DNA of 59,379 nt from an uncultured Clostridium sp. GTDB taxonomy: Bacteria > Bacillota > Clostridia > Clostridiales > Clostridiaceae. The stretch lies in contig NZ_CAKVJA010000012.1 of assembly GCF_934754925.1 (NCBI RefSeq), forward strand, positions 1 to 59,379, in the 5' to 3' direction. Both the position numbers and the translations under genes were made by a program. The notes beneath the pieces are model-generated. The model saw only the letters and a program-made list of their open reading frames with translations. It had not been told where the DNA came from and made no database searches. Below, in pieces: positions 26,858 to 35,831 of the stretch (positions are counted from its first letter, which is position 1; every line of letters begins with the position of its first letter).

Positions 26858-27100
26858 TTAATAGTTTATACCTGCCGCAACTACATTTTCTTTATCACGT
26901 GATGAACAAGGAGTAACTCCATAAGTCATACCACAATACGGACATTTATCCACTAAAGTTTTCATTGTAAAACTTTTATCACAACTACATTCAATTTCAT
27001 GTTGTATTGATATAGGAAAATCAGCTTTTCCTTTACTTCTTACTAAATCAACAACTACTTTTCCATCTTTCTTATTCATGCTTGCGCATCCACAACTCAT
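26858..27100 (-). CDS. small Cys-rich, zinc-ribbon-like protein
   Basis: An 80-residue protein with eight cysteines, including MSCGC at the start, a CSC pair, and KCPYCGMTYGVTPC near the end. The CxC-CPYC pattern would bind one zinc ion. GGAGGCAATAAT precedes the ATG. Function is unknown. The neighbouring 128-residue protein is transcribed divergently and also begins with MSC and is Cys-rich, so the pair may act together. Confidence 0.65.
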   Translation of the reverse strand: MSCGCASMNKKDGKVVVDLVRSKGKADFPISIQHEIECSCDKSFTMKTLVDKCPYCGMTYGVTPCSSRDKENVVAAGINY

Positions 27101-27336
27101 ATTATTGCCTCCTAATTTTTTGTCATACTCTTATTATTATACTTAAATAAAAGAACTATTTCAGTAACAAAAGTTACAAGAACGTTAAATATAATTTTTT
27201 ATATATTTAATAGATTATATTTTAACTTTTTATCTTAAAATAACTTTACATAAACAAAATTTACAAATTAGAACACATCAAGTTTATATTGGAATATATT
27301 ATAGTATATTACAATTACACTTAGGAGGATAAAATT
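27101..27336. other. divergent promoter region of two Cys-rich genes
   Basis: AT-rich region of 236 bp between the divergent Cys-rich genes. I see no coding region. TAGGAGGATAAAATT leads to the plus-strand ATG. No clear sigma-A promoter was found, which leaves room for a sporulation sigma factor. Confidence 0.4.
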
Positions 27337-27723
27337 ATGAGCTGTAGATTAGGAAATTGTGTTTTTAAAACTAGTTATAATGAACAAATCGATGCCACTG
27401 TAAAATTACCAAGAGAAACTAGAAGTTGCATATTTGGTACAGTTGTTGATTCTGCTGGTTTACCTGTTGCCGATGCAGTTGTTAAATTGCTTCAAATAGT
27501 TGACAAATGTGAATATCCAGTTCCATTAACTCACACATTTACAGATGATAATGGACAATTTTTACTAGGGCCTCTATGTCCAAACACAACTTATATGTTA
27601 AAGATATTTAGCGACAATACTCAAATAGTTCATAAATGTCTAAAAGTAAGTTGTTATAAAGGTTCTTGTATAAACGCTAATACTGTATCAAACGACTCTA
27701 ATAATCAAGGATGTGGATGTTAG
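27337..27723 (+). CDS. Cys-rich protein with carboxypeptidase-regulatory-like domain
   Basis: The 128-residue protein has a transthyretin-like beta-sandwich in the middle: IFGTVVDSAGLPVADAVVKLL, then FTDDNGQFLLGPLCPNTTYMLKI. It carries ten cysteines, three of them in the tail (QGCGC). No signal peptide is seen. In clostridia such small Cys-rich beta proteins are candidates for spore surface or other cross-linked structures, but that is inference. A terminator follows. Confidence 0.75.
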   Translation: MSCRLGNCVFKTSYNEQIDATVKLPRETRSCIFGTVVDSAGLPVADAVVKLLQIVDKCEYPVPLTHTFTDDNGQFLLGPLCPNTTYMLKIFSDNTQIVHKCLKVSCYKGSCINANTVSNDSNNQGCGC

Positions 27724-27761
27724 TTTTACCCCTTAATGATTTTCTGTACAAAAGATAAGCT

Positions 27762-27787
27762 AAAAGGAGCTATTTAAAGCTCCTTTT
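27762..27787 (+). terminator. terminator of the carboxypeptidase-regulatory-like gene
   Basis: AAAAGGAGCT pairs with AGCTCCTTTT over a 6-base loop, followed by T-rich sequence. It may also serve the convergent GGDEF gene. Confidence 0.75.
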
Positions 27788-27803
27788 AACTTTTATATTT
27801 AAC

Positions 27804-29882
27804 TTATATCTCATCATACGATACAACTCTATTTCTACCTAATGCTTTTGCCATATATAATGCTTCATCAGCAAATTTTATACTCTTATAAAAATTTATA
27901 TCTTTAATACAATAATTATAAACTCCTAAGCTTGCCGTAACCCCTATTGTTTGAGAATTAAATATAAATTTATAATTTTCAACATCTTTTCTTAATTTTT
28001 CTGCAATTTTTTTAGTTTCCTCATAGCCATACTCATAAATAACTATTAAAAACTCTTCCCCTCCAAATCTCCCAACATATCCACTCTGAGAAATAATTTT
28101 TTTCATAATAATACCTATACTTTTTAAAATATAATCGCCAGCAGCATGTCCGTAATTATCATTAATTAATTTAAAGTTATCAATATCCATAAGTATTATA
28201 GAACAATTATTATTGTTTTTTAATATACAATCACCTTTATTTAATATTTCTTCTCTATTTAAAAGTCCTGTTAACCCATCATGGGTAGCTGAATATTCTA
28301 TCTTATTAAATAACTTTGCATTATCTAATGCAATTGCCATATATGAAGTTAAAATTTCTAACTTTTTTATATCGTTATTATTATAAGCATTCTTATTATA
28401 ACTTTGTACACTCAATATTCCTATAACATTATTTTCTAATATTATTGGACAAAATACTAAGGATTTTACTTTTTTAGACTGACACTTTCCTAATTCATTT
28501 CTTATATTTGAAATATATTTATTATACTCACTTTCAATATCATTAACTAGAAGGTTTTTTTTATTTTTATAACACCATCCTCCAAATGTTTCTTCATCTA
28601 ATCCTACACTTCCATATTCTTTTAAAACTCCATCTATTATAAATAAATCGTAATATAAAGAATTATTCTTATACAAAGCAATTCCAAAAACATCTGCTTC
28701 CATAAGTTTACGTACTTCTTCATATATAATATTTAAATTTTTTTCTATTTTTAAATTAGAAGTAAGTTTTTTCCCTATTTCAGATATTAAATCCATATCT
28801 TGATACATCTCTTTATATATTTGTGCCTCTCTAGTTATTTCTTTACTGTGTATTTTAGCAAACCAACAACTACTCTTATTATTAAAAATGTTTTTTTCAA
28901 GCTCTAAATGCATCTTTAAATATTTATATGCTAAATCCATTTTATTATTTTTAGCATATAGTTCACTCAATTCATAATATATATCACTTTCATCTAAAGG
29001 AGATGATATCTTTTTTATTTCATTACATGCTTCTATAAGCTTATTTATACTTTGCTCATTGTCTCCAATGAAATAATAATAATGAGAAAAGCGCCTTAAT
29101 GTTTTAACTATCAATACAGTATTATTAAAACTTCTAGCGTTTTCAATTGCTAATATAAAATCATTTTCTGCCTCTTCTAACTTTCCCATTTTAAAATTTG
29201 CCATAGCTCTAATTGATAATACTTCACATTCATATATCCAACATCTAATTTCTTTAATTAATTCATATGCCTTTTCACAACATTCATAAGAATATTGAAA
29301 GTTTCCACTATTAACCTCTACTTCGGCTAGTGTTATATAATATGATATATTTTCACTTTTAGATATTCTTTTATGAAACTTTTTTATTTTATTTAATAAC
29401 TGTTTAGCTTTTTTATAATTTTTACATTCTGTATATGCAATAGAAGTATTAATCAAAAGCTGTACTAATGAATCTTCCATACTTTCTTTCTCTGCTAAAT
29501 CAATTCCACGTAATCCACTTTCTATAGCTAAATCTAAACTTCCTAGTTTTGAATAATCTACTAAAAGTGCGTTATAAGTTGCTATTTGTCCCTTTACATC
29601 GTTATTCTTTATAAATATTTCATTTGCTTCCAATCTATTTTTACAAGCTTTATCATATTTACATTCAATATGATAAACCCATCCCTTATATAATAAACAC
29701 CATGCATAAGCTATTTTATAATCGTTAGCCCTTGCTATAGTTTCCACTTCTTTCAATATTTTTTTCGGTTTTGTAGGATTTTCTCTTATATTATTTAAAA
29801 AAATAGATTTAAAGTATTCTATATGATTTTCATTCTTCTTAAACTGCTCCAAATTATATTCTAGTTTTTCATTTCCAATCAA
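27804..29882 (-). CDS. TPR-GAF-GGDEF diguanylate cyclase
   Basis: About 692 residues from a TTG at 29882, which has GGAGG 8 bases upstream; an in-frame ATG at 29897 overlaps that site and has none of its own. Tandem TPR-type helical pairs fill the first ~340 residues. A GAF domain follows (about 370-525). The GGDEF domain has HDGLTGLLNRE and the active-site GGEEF near residue 610. The product-inhibition I-site, which would be RxxD upstream of GGEEF, is replaced by SQSG, so feedback control should be missing. It is cytosolic and makes c-di-GMP; the TPR/GAF input is unknown. Confidence 0.9.
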   Translation of the reverse strand: MIGNEKLEYNLEQFKKNENHIEYFKSIFLNNIRENPTKPKKILKEVETIARANDYKIAYAWCLLYKGWVYHIECKYDKACKNRLEANEIFIKNNDVKGQIATYNALLVDYSKLGSLDLAIESGLRGIDLAEKESMEDSLVQLLINTSIAYTECKNYKKAKQLLNKIKKFHKRISKSENISYYITLAEVEVNSGNFQYSYECCEKAYELIKEIRCWIYECEVLSIRAMANFKMGKLEEAENDFILAIENARSFNNTVLIVKTLRRFSHYYYFIGDNEQSINKLIEACNEIKKISSPLDESDIYYELSELYAKNNKMDLAYKYLKMHLELEKNIFNNKSSCWFAKIHSKEITREAQIYKEMYQDMDLISEIGKKLTSNLKIEKNLNIIYEEVRKLMEADVFGIALYKNNSLYYDLFIIDGVLKEYGSVGLDEETFGGWCYKNKKNLLVNDIESEYNKYISNIRNELGKCQSKKVKSLVFCPIILENNVIGILSVQSYNKNAYNNNDIKKLEILTSYMAIALDNAKLFNKIEYSATHDGLTGLLNREEILNKGDCILKNNNNCSIILMDIDNFKLINDNYGHAAGDYILKSIGIIMKKIISQSGYVGRFGGEEFLIVIYEYGYEETKKIAEKLRKDVENYKFIFNSQTIGVTASLGVYNYCIKDINFYKSIKFADEALYMAKALGRNRVVSYDEI

Positions 29883-29897
29883 AATACTTTCCTCCAT

Positions 29898-30111
29898 CTA
29901 TTTATTCATATTTTTGTATGTTTTACTTTGTATTAACTATTTTACTACATTTTTCATTTTTTTTAAATCTATTTAATTATATTAATATTATTTTTATACT
30001 TATAAAGGATTAATTTGAATTTTTTATTATGATTAAATTTTTAATCTATAATTTACTTACACTTAAATTTATGAATTTTTTTACTTTTTATATACTTATA
30101 ATAAAAAGAGA
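29898..30111. other. AT-rich intergenic region upstream of the GGDEF gene
   Basis: More than 200 bp of very AT-rich sequence. I see no gene, no c-di-GMP riboswitch and no clear palindrome. Confidence 0.5.
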
Positions 30112-30145
30112 TTAATGTTACAAATAGTTTTATTTGTAACATTAA
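30112..30145 (-). terminator. terminator of the 78-residue protein gene
   Basis: A perfect 15-bp stem (TTAATGTTACAAATA with TATTTGTAACATTAA) with a 4-base loop, followed on the minus strand by TCTCTTTTTATT. Confidence 0.9.
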
Positions 30146-30162
30146 CCTCCTTTTATTAAGAT

Positions 30163-30399
30163 TTATAAATTATTATCTGAAGCTATTTTATCTACTATAG
30201 CTTTTCTTTCTTCCCCTATAGCAGCAATTAACTTTGTAGGCATAAATCCATTTTTATAAATTCTATCATCATTTGCTTTTATCATAGCTACAACTGTAGC
30301 TTCTAACTTTTCATATGATAGTAAATCCTCTAAATATAAATCAATTACATCTTTTAATTTTGTTGCTAATTCTCTTGGATTTCTATATACAGCTCTCAT
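30163..30399 (-). CDS. small conserved clostridial protein, TIGR04540-like
   Basis: A 78-residue helical cytosolic protein (YRNPRELATKLKDVIDLYLEDL; LEATVVAMIKANDDRIYKNG; MPTKLIAAIGEERKAIVDKIA). It resembles the TIGR04540 family of conserved clostridial proteins of unknown role; I base this on recollection of the pattern. AAAGGAGCAACAT precedes the ATG. It lies 91 bp after the adenosyltransferase gene. Confidence 0.65.
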   Translation of the reverse strand: MRAVYRNPRELATKLKDVIDLYLEDLLSYEKLEATVVAMIKANDDRIYKNGFMPTKLIAAIGEERKAIVDKIASDNNL

Positions 30400-30489
30400 A
30401 TGTTGCTCCTTTATCGTACATATCTTTAATATTTTTTCTTATTCTACCCTATGTATTATATATTAACTCAATAATATTTACTAGATATT

Positions 30490-31020
30490 TTATAGTTCTA
30501 TTCCTATTCTAGATGGTATTCCTTCTTCAAAGGGATGCTTTATACACTTCATTTCTGTTACATAATTTGCAAGTTCTATAAGTTCATCCTTAGGATTCCT
30601 TCCTGTCATAACAACTTCTAACGTTTTAGGTTTATTTTTTAAAAAATCTATCACTTCACTTAATTCAATAAATCCATTATTTATAGTTGCTATTATTTCA
30701 TCTAATATTAATAAGTCATATTCTTTTGTTCTTATAGTTTTTATTATTTCATTAAATCTTTCTGTATGTTCTTCTTTTGCTTGACTTTTTTCTTCATCAT
30801 TCATATTCCACACAAATTTATTTACAGGTTTTCCTGGTAAAAAAGTTATATACTCTTTTAATTTATCTAAAGATACTAATTCTCCACTTTTTCCACTTTT
30901 TAAAAACTGAGTTATAAAAACTTTTTTTTCTCTACCAGCTGCTCTAATTGCCAATCCCATAGCTGCAGTAGTTTTTCCCTTTCCATCTCCACAATATATA
31001 TGTATCAGTCCCTTTTCCAT
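30490..31020 (-). CDS. cobA: cob(I)yrinic acid a,c-diamide adenosyltransferase
   Basis: About 176 residues from the ATG at 31020, which has GGGAG 8 bases upstream; a GTG at 31029 overlaps that site. The P-loop GDGKGKTTAAMGLAIRAAG near the N-terminus, LILDEI and EVVMTGRNPKDELIELANYVTEM identify the CobA/CobO/BtuR family. It transfers adenosyl from ATP to corrin cobalt to complete adenosylcobalamin. No other corrinoid genes lie here, which suggests corrinoid salvage. No cobalamin riboswitch is visible upstream. Confidence 0.93.
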   Translation of the reverse strand: MEKGLIHIYCGDGKGKTTAAMGLAIRAAGREKKVFITQFLKSGKSGELVSLDKLKEYITFLPGKPVNKFVWNMNDEEKSQAKEEHTERFNEIIKTIRTKEYDLLILDEIIATINNGFIELSEVIDFLKNKPKTLEVVMTGRNPKDELIELANYVTEMKCIKHPFEEGIPSRIGIEL

Positions 31021-31062
31021 AATACTCACTCCCAGTATATTATCTATAATTTATTTTTAACT

Positions 31063-31092
31063 ACAATACTTTTTATATAACAGTGTTGTCAA
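31063..31092 (-). promoter_or_regulatory. promoter of the adenosyltransferase gene
   Basis: The minus strand shows a consensus TTGACA (plus 31087-31092), an 18-base spacer and TATTGT (plus 31063-31068), about 43 bp before the start codon. Confidence 0.6.
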
Positions 31093-31199
31093 CGCTATAC
31101 CTTTATTCATTATAATAAAATATTTATATTATAAATAAAAGCTAAAATTTTAATATTATCTAAATAATATTTTTCCTCTTTCCTTAACTTTTAATTAAA

Positions 31200-32225
31200 C
31201 TATCTTACTAATATTAATATTAATATTAATGCAGCAACTATTTGTAATGATCCTACTCCTAGCGCATATAAAGATACAGCTTTTCCTTGTTTAAGTAGTT
31301 CTCTTACATTAACCCTTAATCCAATTGCTGCTAATGCAATAATTTCAAGATTATTACTTATACTTTTACATATATGTGATACATTTACCGGTATAACCTT
31401 TAATGAAAATAGAGCACAAGTTACAAAGAATCCTATAACATACCAAGGAATTCTTACTTTTTTCTTTTCTATTTCTTGAATTTCTTCTTCTACTATTTCC
31501 TCTTTGCTCTTATTTTTTAAATGTCCAAATACAAAAACTACAACAACTAACAATACAACTCTTAATATTTTAAAAATCATAGCCATGTCTTTTACAGATT
31601 CCCCAACCATAGCACCACTTGCAGCTACTTGCCCTACTGATTGTAATGTTCCACCTATTAAAGCTCCTGTTTGCATTGTATCAGCTTTAAATAATGTATT
31701 TGCTATTACTGGTAAAATAAACATTAAAACAATCCCTGTAATATTTACTATAGTAATTGCAATTCCTTTTTCCTTATCATCCGCATCAATTACTGGTGCC
31801 GTAGCTGCTATAGCAGATGACCCACATACAGCATTTCCACTAGCCATTAAGAATCTAAAGTTTTGACTAAAGCCTAACTTCTTACCTATATATAGTGTCC
31901 CAACTATAGTTATTGCCATTTGTAGAACTATAAATACAAATCCGCCTACACCAAGTTCTAATAATGTACTTACACTTAATGTTGCCCCTAATAAAACGAT
32001 TGAATAAGATAATATGTCCGTTTCTGAAAATTTGTAACCTTTTTGAAAAATATCTTGATTTAAAAATAAATTTCCTACAAACATTCCTAAAAATATTGAT
32101 ATCGTTCCTGCCCCTAGCTTTGGTACAAATTTAGCAATAAACATCCCTACAACTGCTACTGCTACTGCTACTAAAAGTCCAGGTAATATTCCTTTCATAT
32201 AATTTATAAATTTATTATTTTTCAT
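31200..32225 (-). CDS. YeiH/UPF0324-family putative sulfate exporter
   Basis: A 341-residue protein with ten or so hydrophobic segments and the UPF0324 blocks (SYSIVLLGATLSVSTLLELG; MASGNAVCGSSAIAATAPVI; GALIGGTLQSVGQVAASGAMVG). The family is annotated as putative sulfate exporters (YeiH, PSE), and some members are linked to sulfonate breakdown. A short Glu/Lys-rich cytoplasmic loop lies in the middle. It is divergent from a LysR regulator, a pairing common for this family. Confidence 0.9.
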   Translation of the reverse strand: MKNNKFINYMKGILPGLLVAVAVAVVGMFIAKFVPKLGAGTISIFLGMFVGNLFLNQDIFQKGYKFSETDILSYSIVLLGATLSVSTLLELGVGGFVFIVLQMAITIVGTLYIGKKLGFSQNFRFLMASGNAVCGSSAIAATAPVIDADDKEKGIAITIVNITGIVLMFILPVIANTLFKADTMQTGALIGGTLQSVGQVAASGAMVGESVKDMAMIFKILRVVLLVVVVFVFGHLKNKSKEEIVEEEIQEIEKKKVRIPWYVIGFFVTCALFSLKVIPVNVSHICKSISNNLEIIALAAIGLRVNVRELLKQGKAVSLYALGVGSLQIVAALILILILVR

Positions 32226-32262
32226 ATATGTTAATTCCTCCTTATCGCTTTTTACATAGCTT

Positions 32263-32291
32263 AGTATATCTATTTACTTATCATTAGTAAA
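32263..32291 (-). promoter_or_regulatory. yeiH-like promoter with LysR-type operator over the -35
   Basis: On the minus strand TTTACT (plus 32286-32291) and TATACT (plus 32263-32268) are 17 bases apart. The -35 forms one arm of the inverted repeat TTTACTTATCATTAGTAAA (32273-32291), the form expected for a LysR-type binding site between the divergent genes. Confidence 0.6.
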
Positions 32292-32389
32292 ATAAATATT
32301 AAATATAATAACCATTACTTTTTTAAATAATTAGTGTATAATATAATTATTACAGTTAGTTTATCCATTAATACTAGGAGGTTATTACA

Positions 32390-33292
32390 TTGATTGAAGA
32401 ATTTAAAACGTTTATTGCCGTTGTTGATTTTAAAAACTTTACTAAAGCAGCCGAATATTTAAATCTTTCACAACCAAGTGTGAGTACTCATATAAAAAAC
32501 TTAGAAATAATCTTTGGTGTTACACTAATTAATAGATCTGTTAAACAAAAAACTATATCTATCACTGAAAGTGGTTATACTTTATATAAAAGGGCTAAAG
32601 AAATTATAAATCTTTTAGATGTTACTTTTCTTGATGTAAAGACACTTTCTAACACAGTTAAAGGAAGTATAAAAATAGGAGCTAGTTTAACTATAGGAGA
32701 ATACATATTACCAAAATTTTTATCTCATTTTTCAAGTAAATATCCTGATGTTGATATAGAAGTAATTATAGAAAATACTTCTCTTATATCTACAGAACTA
32801 AAAAAAATGAAATTAGATATAGGTCTTATAGAAGGCTTAGCATCATCTACTCTATTTAAGCAAGAATATTTTTTAGAAGATGAAATGGTGCTTGTTGTTC
32901 CTTACAGTAGTGATTTAAAAGATAAAGAGCTTACTTTAGATGATCTTCAAAATAGAAGATGGATTGCTCGCGAAGAAGGTTCAGGCACTAGGGAGTATCT
33001 CGATTTATTCTTTACACAAAATAAAATCATCCCAAAAAGTATTATGGTATTAGGTAGCAATTTAGCTGTTAAAGAGGCTGTTAGAAATAACTTAGGATTA
33101 ACTATTACATCTAAACATGTAATTTTAGAAGCTGAAGCTAGAAATGAATTAACTTCTATAAAGCTTACTAATGATTTTACTAGATCATTTTCATACATAT
33201 ATCCAAAAGAATTAACACTATCAAAAGCAGCCAATATCTTCTTAGAAGAACTTAAAGCATACACCCAATCCAATAACTACATTCATAAATAA
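32390..33292 (+). CDS. LysR-family transcriptional regulator
   Basis: The 300-residue protein has the LysR winged helix in its first 60 residues (FTKAAEYLNLSQPSVSTHIKNLE, then FGVTLINRS) and a two-lobed effector domain (IGASLTIGEYILPKFL; WIAREEGSGTREYLDLFF). It resembles CysL/YwfK- or CbbR-type regulators. The start is TTG at 32390, backed by AGGAGG 8 bases upstream. It most likely activates the divergent YeiH-type exporter; the effector is unknown. Confidence 0.92.
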   Translation: MIEEFKTFIAVVDFKNFTKAAEYLNLSQPSVSTHIKNLEIIFGVTLINRSVKQKTISITESGYTLYKRAKEIINLLDVTFLDVKTLSNTVKGSIKIGASLTIGEYILPKFLSHFSSKYPDVDIEVIIENTSLISTELKKMKLDIGLIEGLASSTLFKQEYFLEDEMVLVVPYSSDLKDKELTLDDLQNRRWIAREEGSGTREYLDLFFTQNKIIPKSIMVLGSNLAVKEAVRNNLGLTITSKHVILEAEARNELTSIKLTNDFTRSFSYIYPKELTLSKAANIFLEELKAYTQSNNYIHK

Positions 33293-33392
33293 AATATTCT
33301 TAATTAAAAAGATAACTATAATATCAAAATAATTTGTAGCACAAACCATTAACTATAAAAAGGGGCATGTTATAAGCAAATACATTAAAAAA

Positions 33393-33479
33393 GAAAAAAT
33401 GAAATATTAATTTGGAGGGAATATTGAAATTGAACCGTAGAATTTCACCGTTCCCAGAAAATAAATATTTCATTTTTTC
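33393..33479. repeat. 87-bp multi-stem inverted repeat between convergent genes
   Basis: A perfect 16-bp outer stem (33393-33408 with 33464-33479) encloses GGGAA/TTCCC (33417-33421 with 33451-33455) and GAAATT/AATTTC (33426-33431 with 33441-33446). The minus-strand exit runs into TTTTTT, so it probably ends transcription of the cardiolipin synthase gene, but it is far more elaborate than the other terminators here. Confidence 0.7.
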
Positions 33480-33502
33480 CATCCATCTAGTTCGCAATTT
33501 AG

Positions 33503-34942
33503 TTATAATACGTCTGAAAATAGTCTTGATAGTGATTCTTTAATTTTAACTTTTCTACTTCTATTTTTGTATTTTTCTAATGTTAGTTCTTCACATTTTA
33601 ATATATCTTTTTCAAATTCGGCTTTTTGTTGTTTTGATATGGTTTCTGAATAAATGAATGCATTAACTTCAAAATTTAATTCATAACTTCTAGTATCCAT
33701 ATTTGCTGTTCCAATTGAACAGACTTCATTATCAATAACTACAGTCTTAGCATGAAGAAAAGCACTTTTATCATAGTGATATATTTTAATACCATACTCT
33801 AATAATTCTCCAGCATAAGCTAGATTTGCCCAATATACAAAAAGGTGATCACCTTTTCCGGGTATCATTATTCTTACATCAACTCCTGATGCTGAGGCTA
33901 ATTTTAAACTATCTGATATGGTTTTATCAATAATTAAATAAGGTGATTGAATATATAAATACTTTTTAGCTTTTTGAATCATTTTTAAATATGCTAACTT
34001 AATTTCATATTTATCGCTTAGATTTGGTCCACTTGATACTATTTGCATTCCTGTATTAGGTTCACCAATATTTTCATCACTCATTTCTAATACCTTACTT
34101 AAATCTACCTCTTCTTTAGTTGCATATCTCCAATCCGCTAAAAATCTTAAATTTAAATCTTTCACTGCACTACCTTTAAATTTAATATGAGTATCTCTCC
34201 AATATCCAAACTTTTCATTTTTTCCTAAGTACTCATCTCCAACATTGAATCCTCCAACAAAGCCAACCTTGTTATCTATAACAACTATTTTTCTATGATT
34301 TCTAAAATTCATATTAATGTTAATAAACTTTAGCCAAGAGGGAAAGAATTCTCCTGTCTTTCCGCCAACTTCTCTTAATTTTTTTAATACATTTCTATTT
34401 AATAATCTGCTTCCAACAGAATCATATAATAATCTAACTTCAACTCCATTTTTAGCCTTTTCTTCTAATATATCTAATATTTTTGTTCCTATATCATCAT
34501 TTTTAAATATATAAAACTCTATGTTTATACTTTTTTTAGCCTTGCTAAGACTTTTAATTAACGCATTAAAAAACTCTTTTCCATCTGAATACATACAAAC
34601 TTCATTATCATCTCTATATGGTGAATAATCCATAGTCTCTAATGCCATTATCATATCTATACTTTTAAAATTATTATTTTCTATTTGTATTTGAGCTCTT
34701 TCTTTTACTTGCCTATTATATTTTTCTAATACTTTTATTTCTGCATTTTTAATTCCAAACATATTTGACTTGTTCATTTTTCTCCCAACAAGTAAAAATA
34801 CTATAAACCCTATAAAAGGTGCTATGTATAAAATCAAAGTCCAAGCTATAATATTATTAGGTGAACGTCTCTCTTTAAAAATCATATAAGCTATTGTTAA
34901 TAAATTTATAATATGAATTAAAACAGTTAAAAATTTAAACAT
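33503..34942 (-). CDS. cls: cardiolipin synthase, phospholipase D type
   Basis: About 479 residues from the ATG at 34942, with GGAG 9 bases upstream; an earlier ATG at 34951 abuts that site. Two N-terminal membrane segments (about 5-55) precede two PLD-type HKD motifs: NHRKIVVIDNKVGFVGGFN and HAKTVVIDNEVCSIGTANMD. The enzyme condenses two phosphatidylglycerols to cardiolipin at the membrane. Length matches bacterial ClsA (about 485). It is transcribed alone. Confidence 0.94.
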   Translation of the reverse strand: MFKFLTVLIHIINLLTIAYMIFKERRSPNNIIAWTLILYIAPFIGFIVFLLVGRKMNKSNMFGIKNAEIKVLEKYNRQVKERAQIQIENNNFKSIDMIMALETMDYSPYRDDNEVCMYSDGKEFFNALIKSLSKAKKSINIEFYIFKNDDIGTKILDILEEKAKNGVEVRLLYDSVGSRLLNRNVLKKLREVGGKTGEFFPSWLKFININMNFRNHRKIVVIDNKVGFVGGFNVGDEYLGKNEKFGYWRDTHIKFKGSAVKDLNLRFLADWRYATKEEVDLSKVLEMSDENIGEPNTGMQIVSSGPNLSDKYEIKLAYLKMIQKAKKYLYIQSPYLIIDKTISDSLKLASASGVDVRIMIPGKGDHLFVYWANLAYAGELLEYGIKIYHYDKSAFLHAKTVVIDNEVCSIGTANMDTRSYELNFEVNAFIYSETISKQQKAEFEKDILKCEELTLEKYKNRSRKVKIKESLSRLFSDVL

Positions 34943-35060
34943 TATACTCATCTCCTTTACAAGTTATTTTTTACTAAATATTTTTTATTTATAATTTTAA
35001 ATTTATTATAGTATATATTAGTTTAAACTATTTTATCAAATTTATATTTTCCATAATAAC

Positions 35061-35154
35061 AAAAATAAAACCTCTATTATCCAATACACTTAAATTTAAT
35101 AAGTATATTTTCTAATTAGAGGTTTTATTTTCTAGTTAGAGGTTTTATTTTTTT
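35061..35154 (-). terminator. terminator with a duplicated pairing arm
   Basis: AAAATAAAACCTCT (35062-35075) can pair with either of two near-identical downstream copies of AGAGGTTTTATTTT (35118-35131 and 35138-35151). The copies form a 20-bp tandem repeat differing at about one base. The minus-strand exit is T-rich. It follows the broken permease gene. Confidence 0.7.
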
Positions 35155-35155
35155 A

Positions 35156-35783
35156 TTATTTTATTGCCCCTTTAGTTACTCCATTTATAATCCATTTTTG
35201 GGCAAATAAATAAAATACTTCATAATTCCTATTTTTGCATGCATTGGTTTTAATAATGGGAATATAATTTTCAAAAATACAGTCCATTGTTTTGCTCCAT
35301 CAACATAAGCTGCTTCTTCTAATTCAAGTGGAATATTCTTTAAATACCCAACATAAAGCAATGTATTCATAGATATACCAAATACCATATAAAGAATTAT
35401 CATTCCTATTTTATTATCTAAGTTAAAGAAACTTACTTGTTTAACAAGAGGTAACATTAACATTGAAAAAGGTACAAACATTGCACTTACAAAATAGAAA
35501 TATATACACTTATAAAATTTCTTATGCATATTTCTTGCAATAGCATATGCAACTAATGAGTTTGTAACTATAGTTACTATTACAGCCCCTGCTGTTATAA
35601 TTAAACTGTTCATTATTGTATGAAAGAAGTTAGTCATTTCAATCGCTTGCGAAAAATTACTAAAACTCCATGTCTTAGGCAATGCTAAAACATTTAAAAA
35701 AATTAAAGGCGTTAGTCCTAAGCAATATAGAAGTACAAAAAAAGAAACAACAGAAAAATATCTTTTATCTGAATAATAAAAAT
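35156..35783 (-). pseudogene. broken MalG-type sugar ABC permease
   Basis: A central reading frame (35185-35682) encodes a permease core: LALPKTWSFSNF, several membrane helices and the EAA loop EEAAYVDGAKQWTVFLKIIFPLLKP. After that loop the frame jumps to a short unrelated end. The expected C-terminal tail, FAQKWIINGVTKGAIK followed by TAA, is present in another frame at about 35156-35205, so roughly 70-90 codons and the reading frame were lost. Upstream, a fragment of the first helix (KRYFSVVSFFVLLYCLGLTPLIF) joins directly to the core without a start codon or normal loop. No partner permease or binding protein remains. It is probably a relic of an alpha-galactoside importer. Confidence 0.85.
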
Positions 35784-35785
35784 TT

Positions 35786-35813
35786 AAAGGGATTTCAAAT
35801 TTGACATCCCTTT
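35786..35813 (-). terminator. terminator of the alpha-galactosidase gene
   Basis: AAAGGGAT (35786-35793) pairs with ATCCCTTT (35806-35813); the minus-strand exit reads AAATTTTTATT. Confidence 0.75.
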
Positions 35814-35831
35814 ATGTTATACTTATTTGAA

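Noticed and set aside
30490..31092. B12 riboswitch upstream of the adenosyltransferase gene
   Set aside because: The leader between the promoter and the start is only about 40 bp and has no conserved B12 box.
33415..33460. Cobalamin-riboswitch-like stretch (GGGAA, GGTGAAATTC, ACGGTT)
   Set aside because: The conserved CCCGCCACTGT-type part and long paired arms are missing, and it lies downstream of both flanking genes rather than ahead of one.
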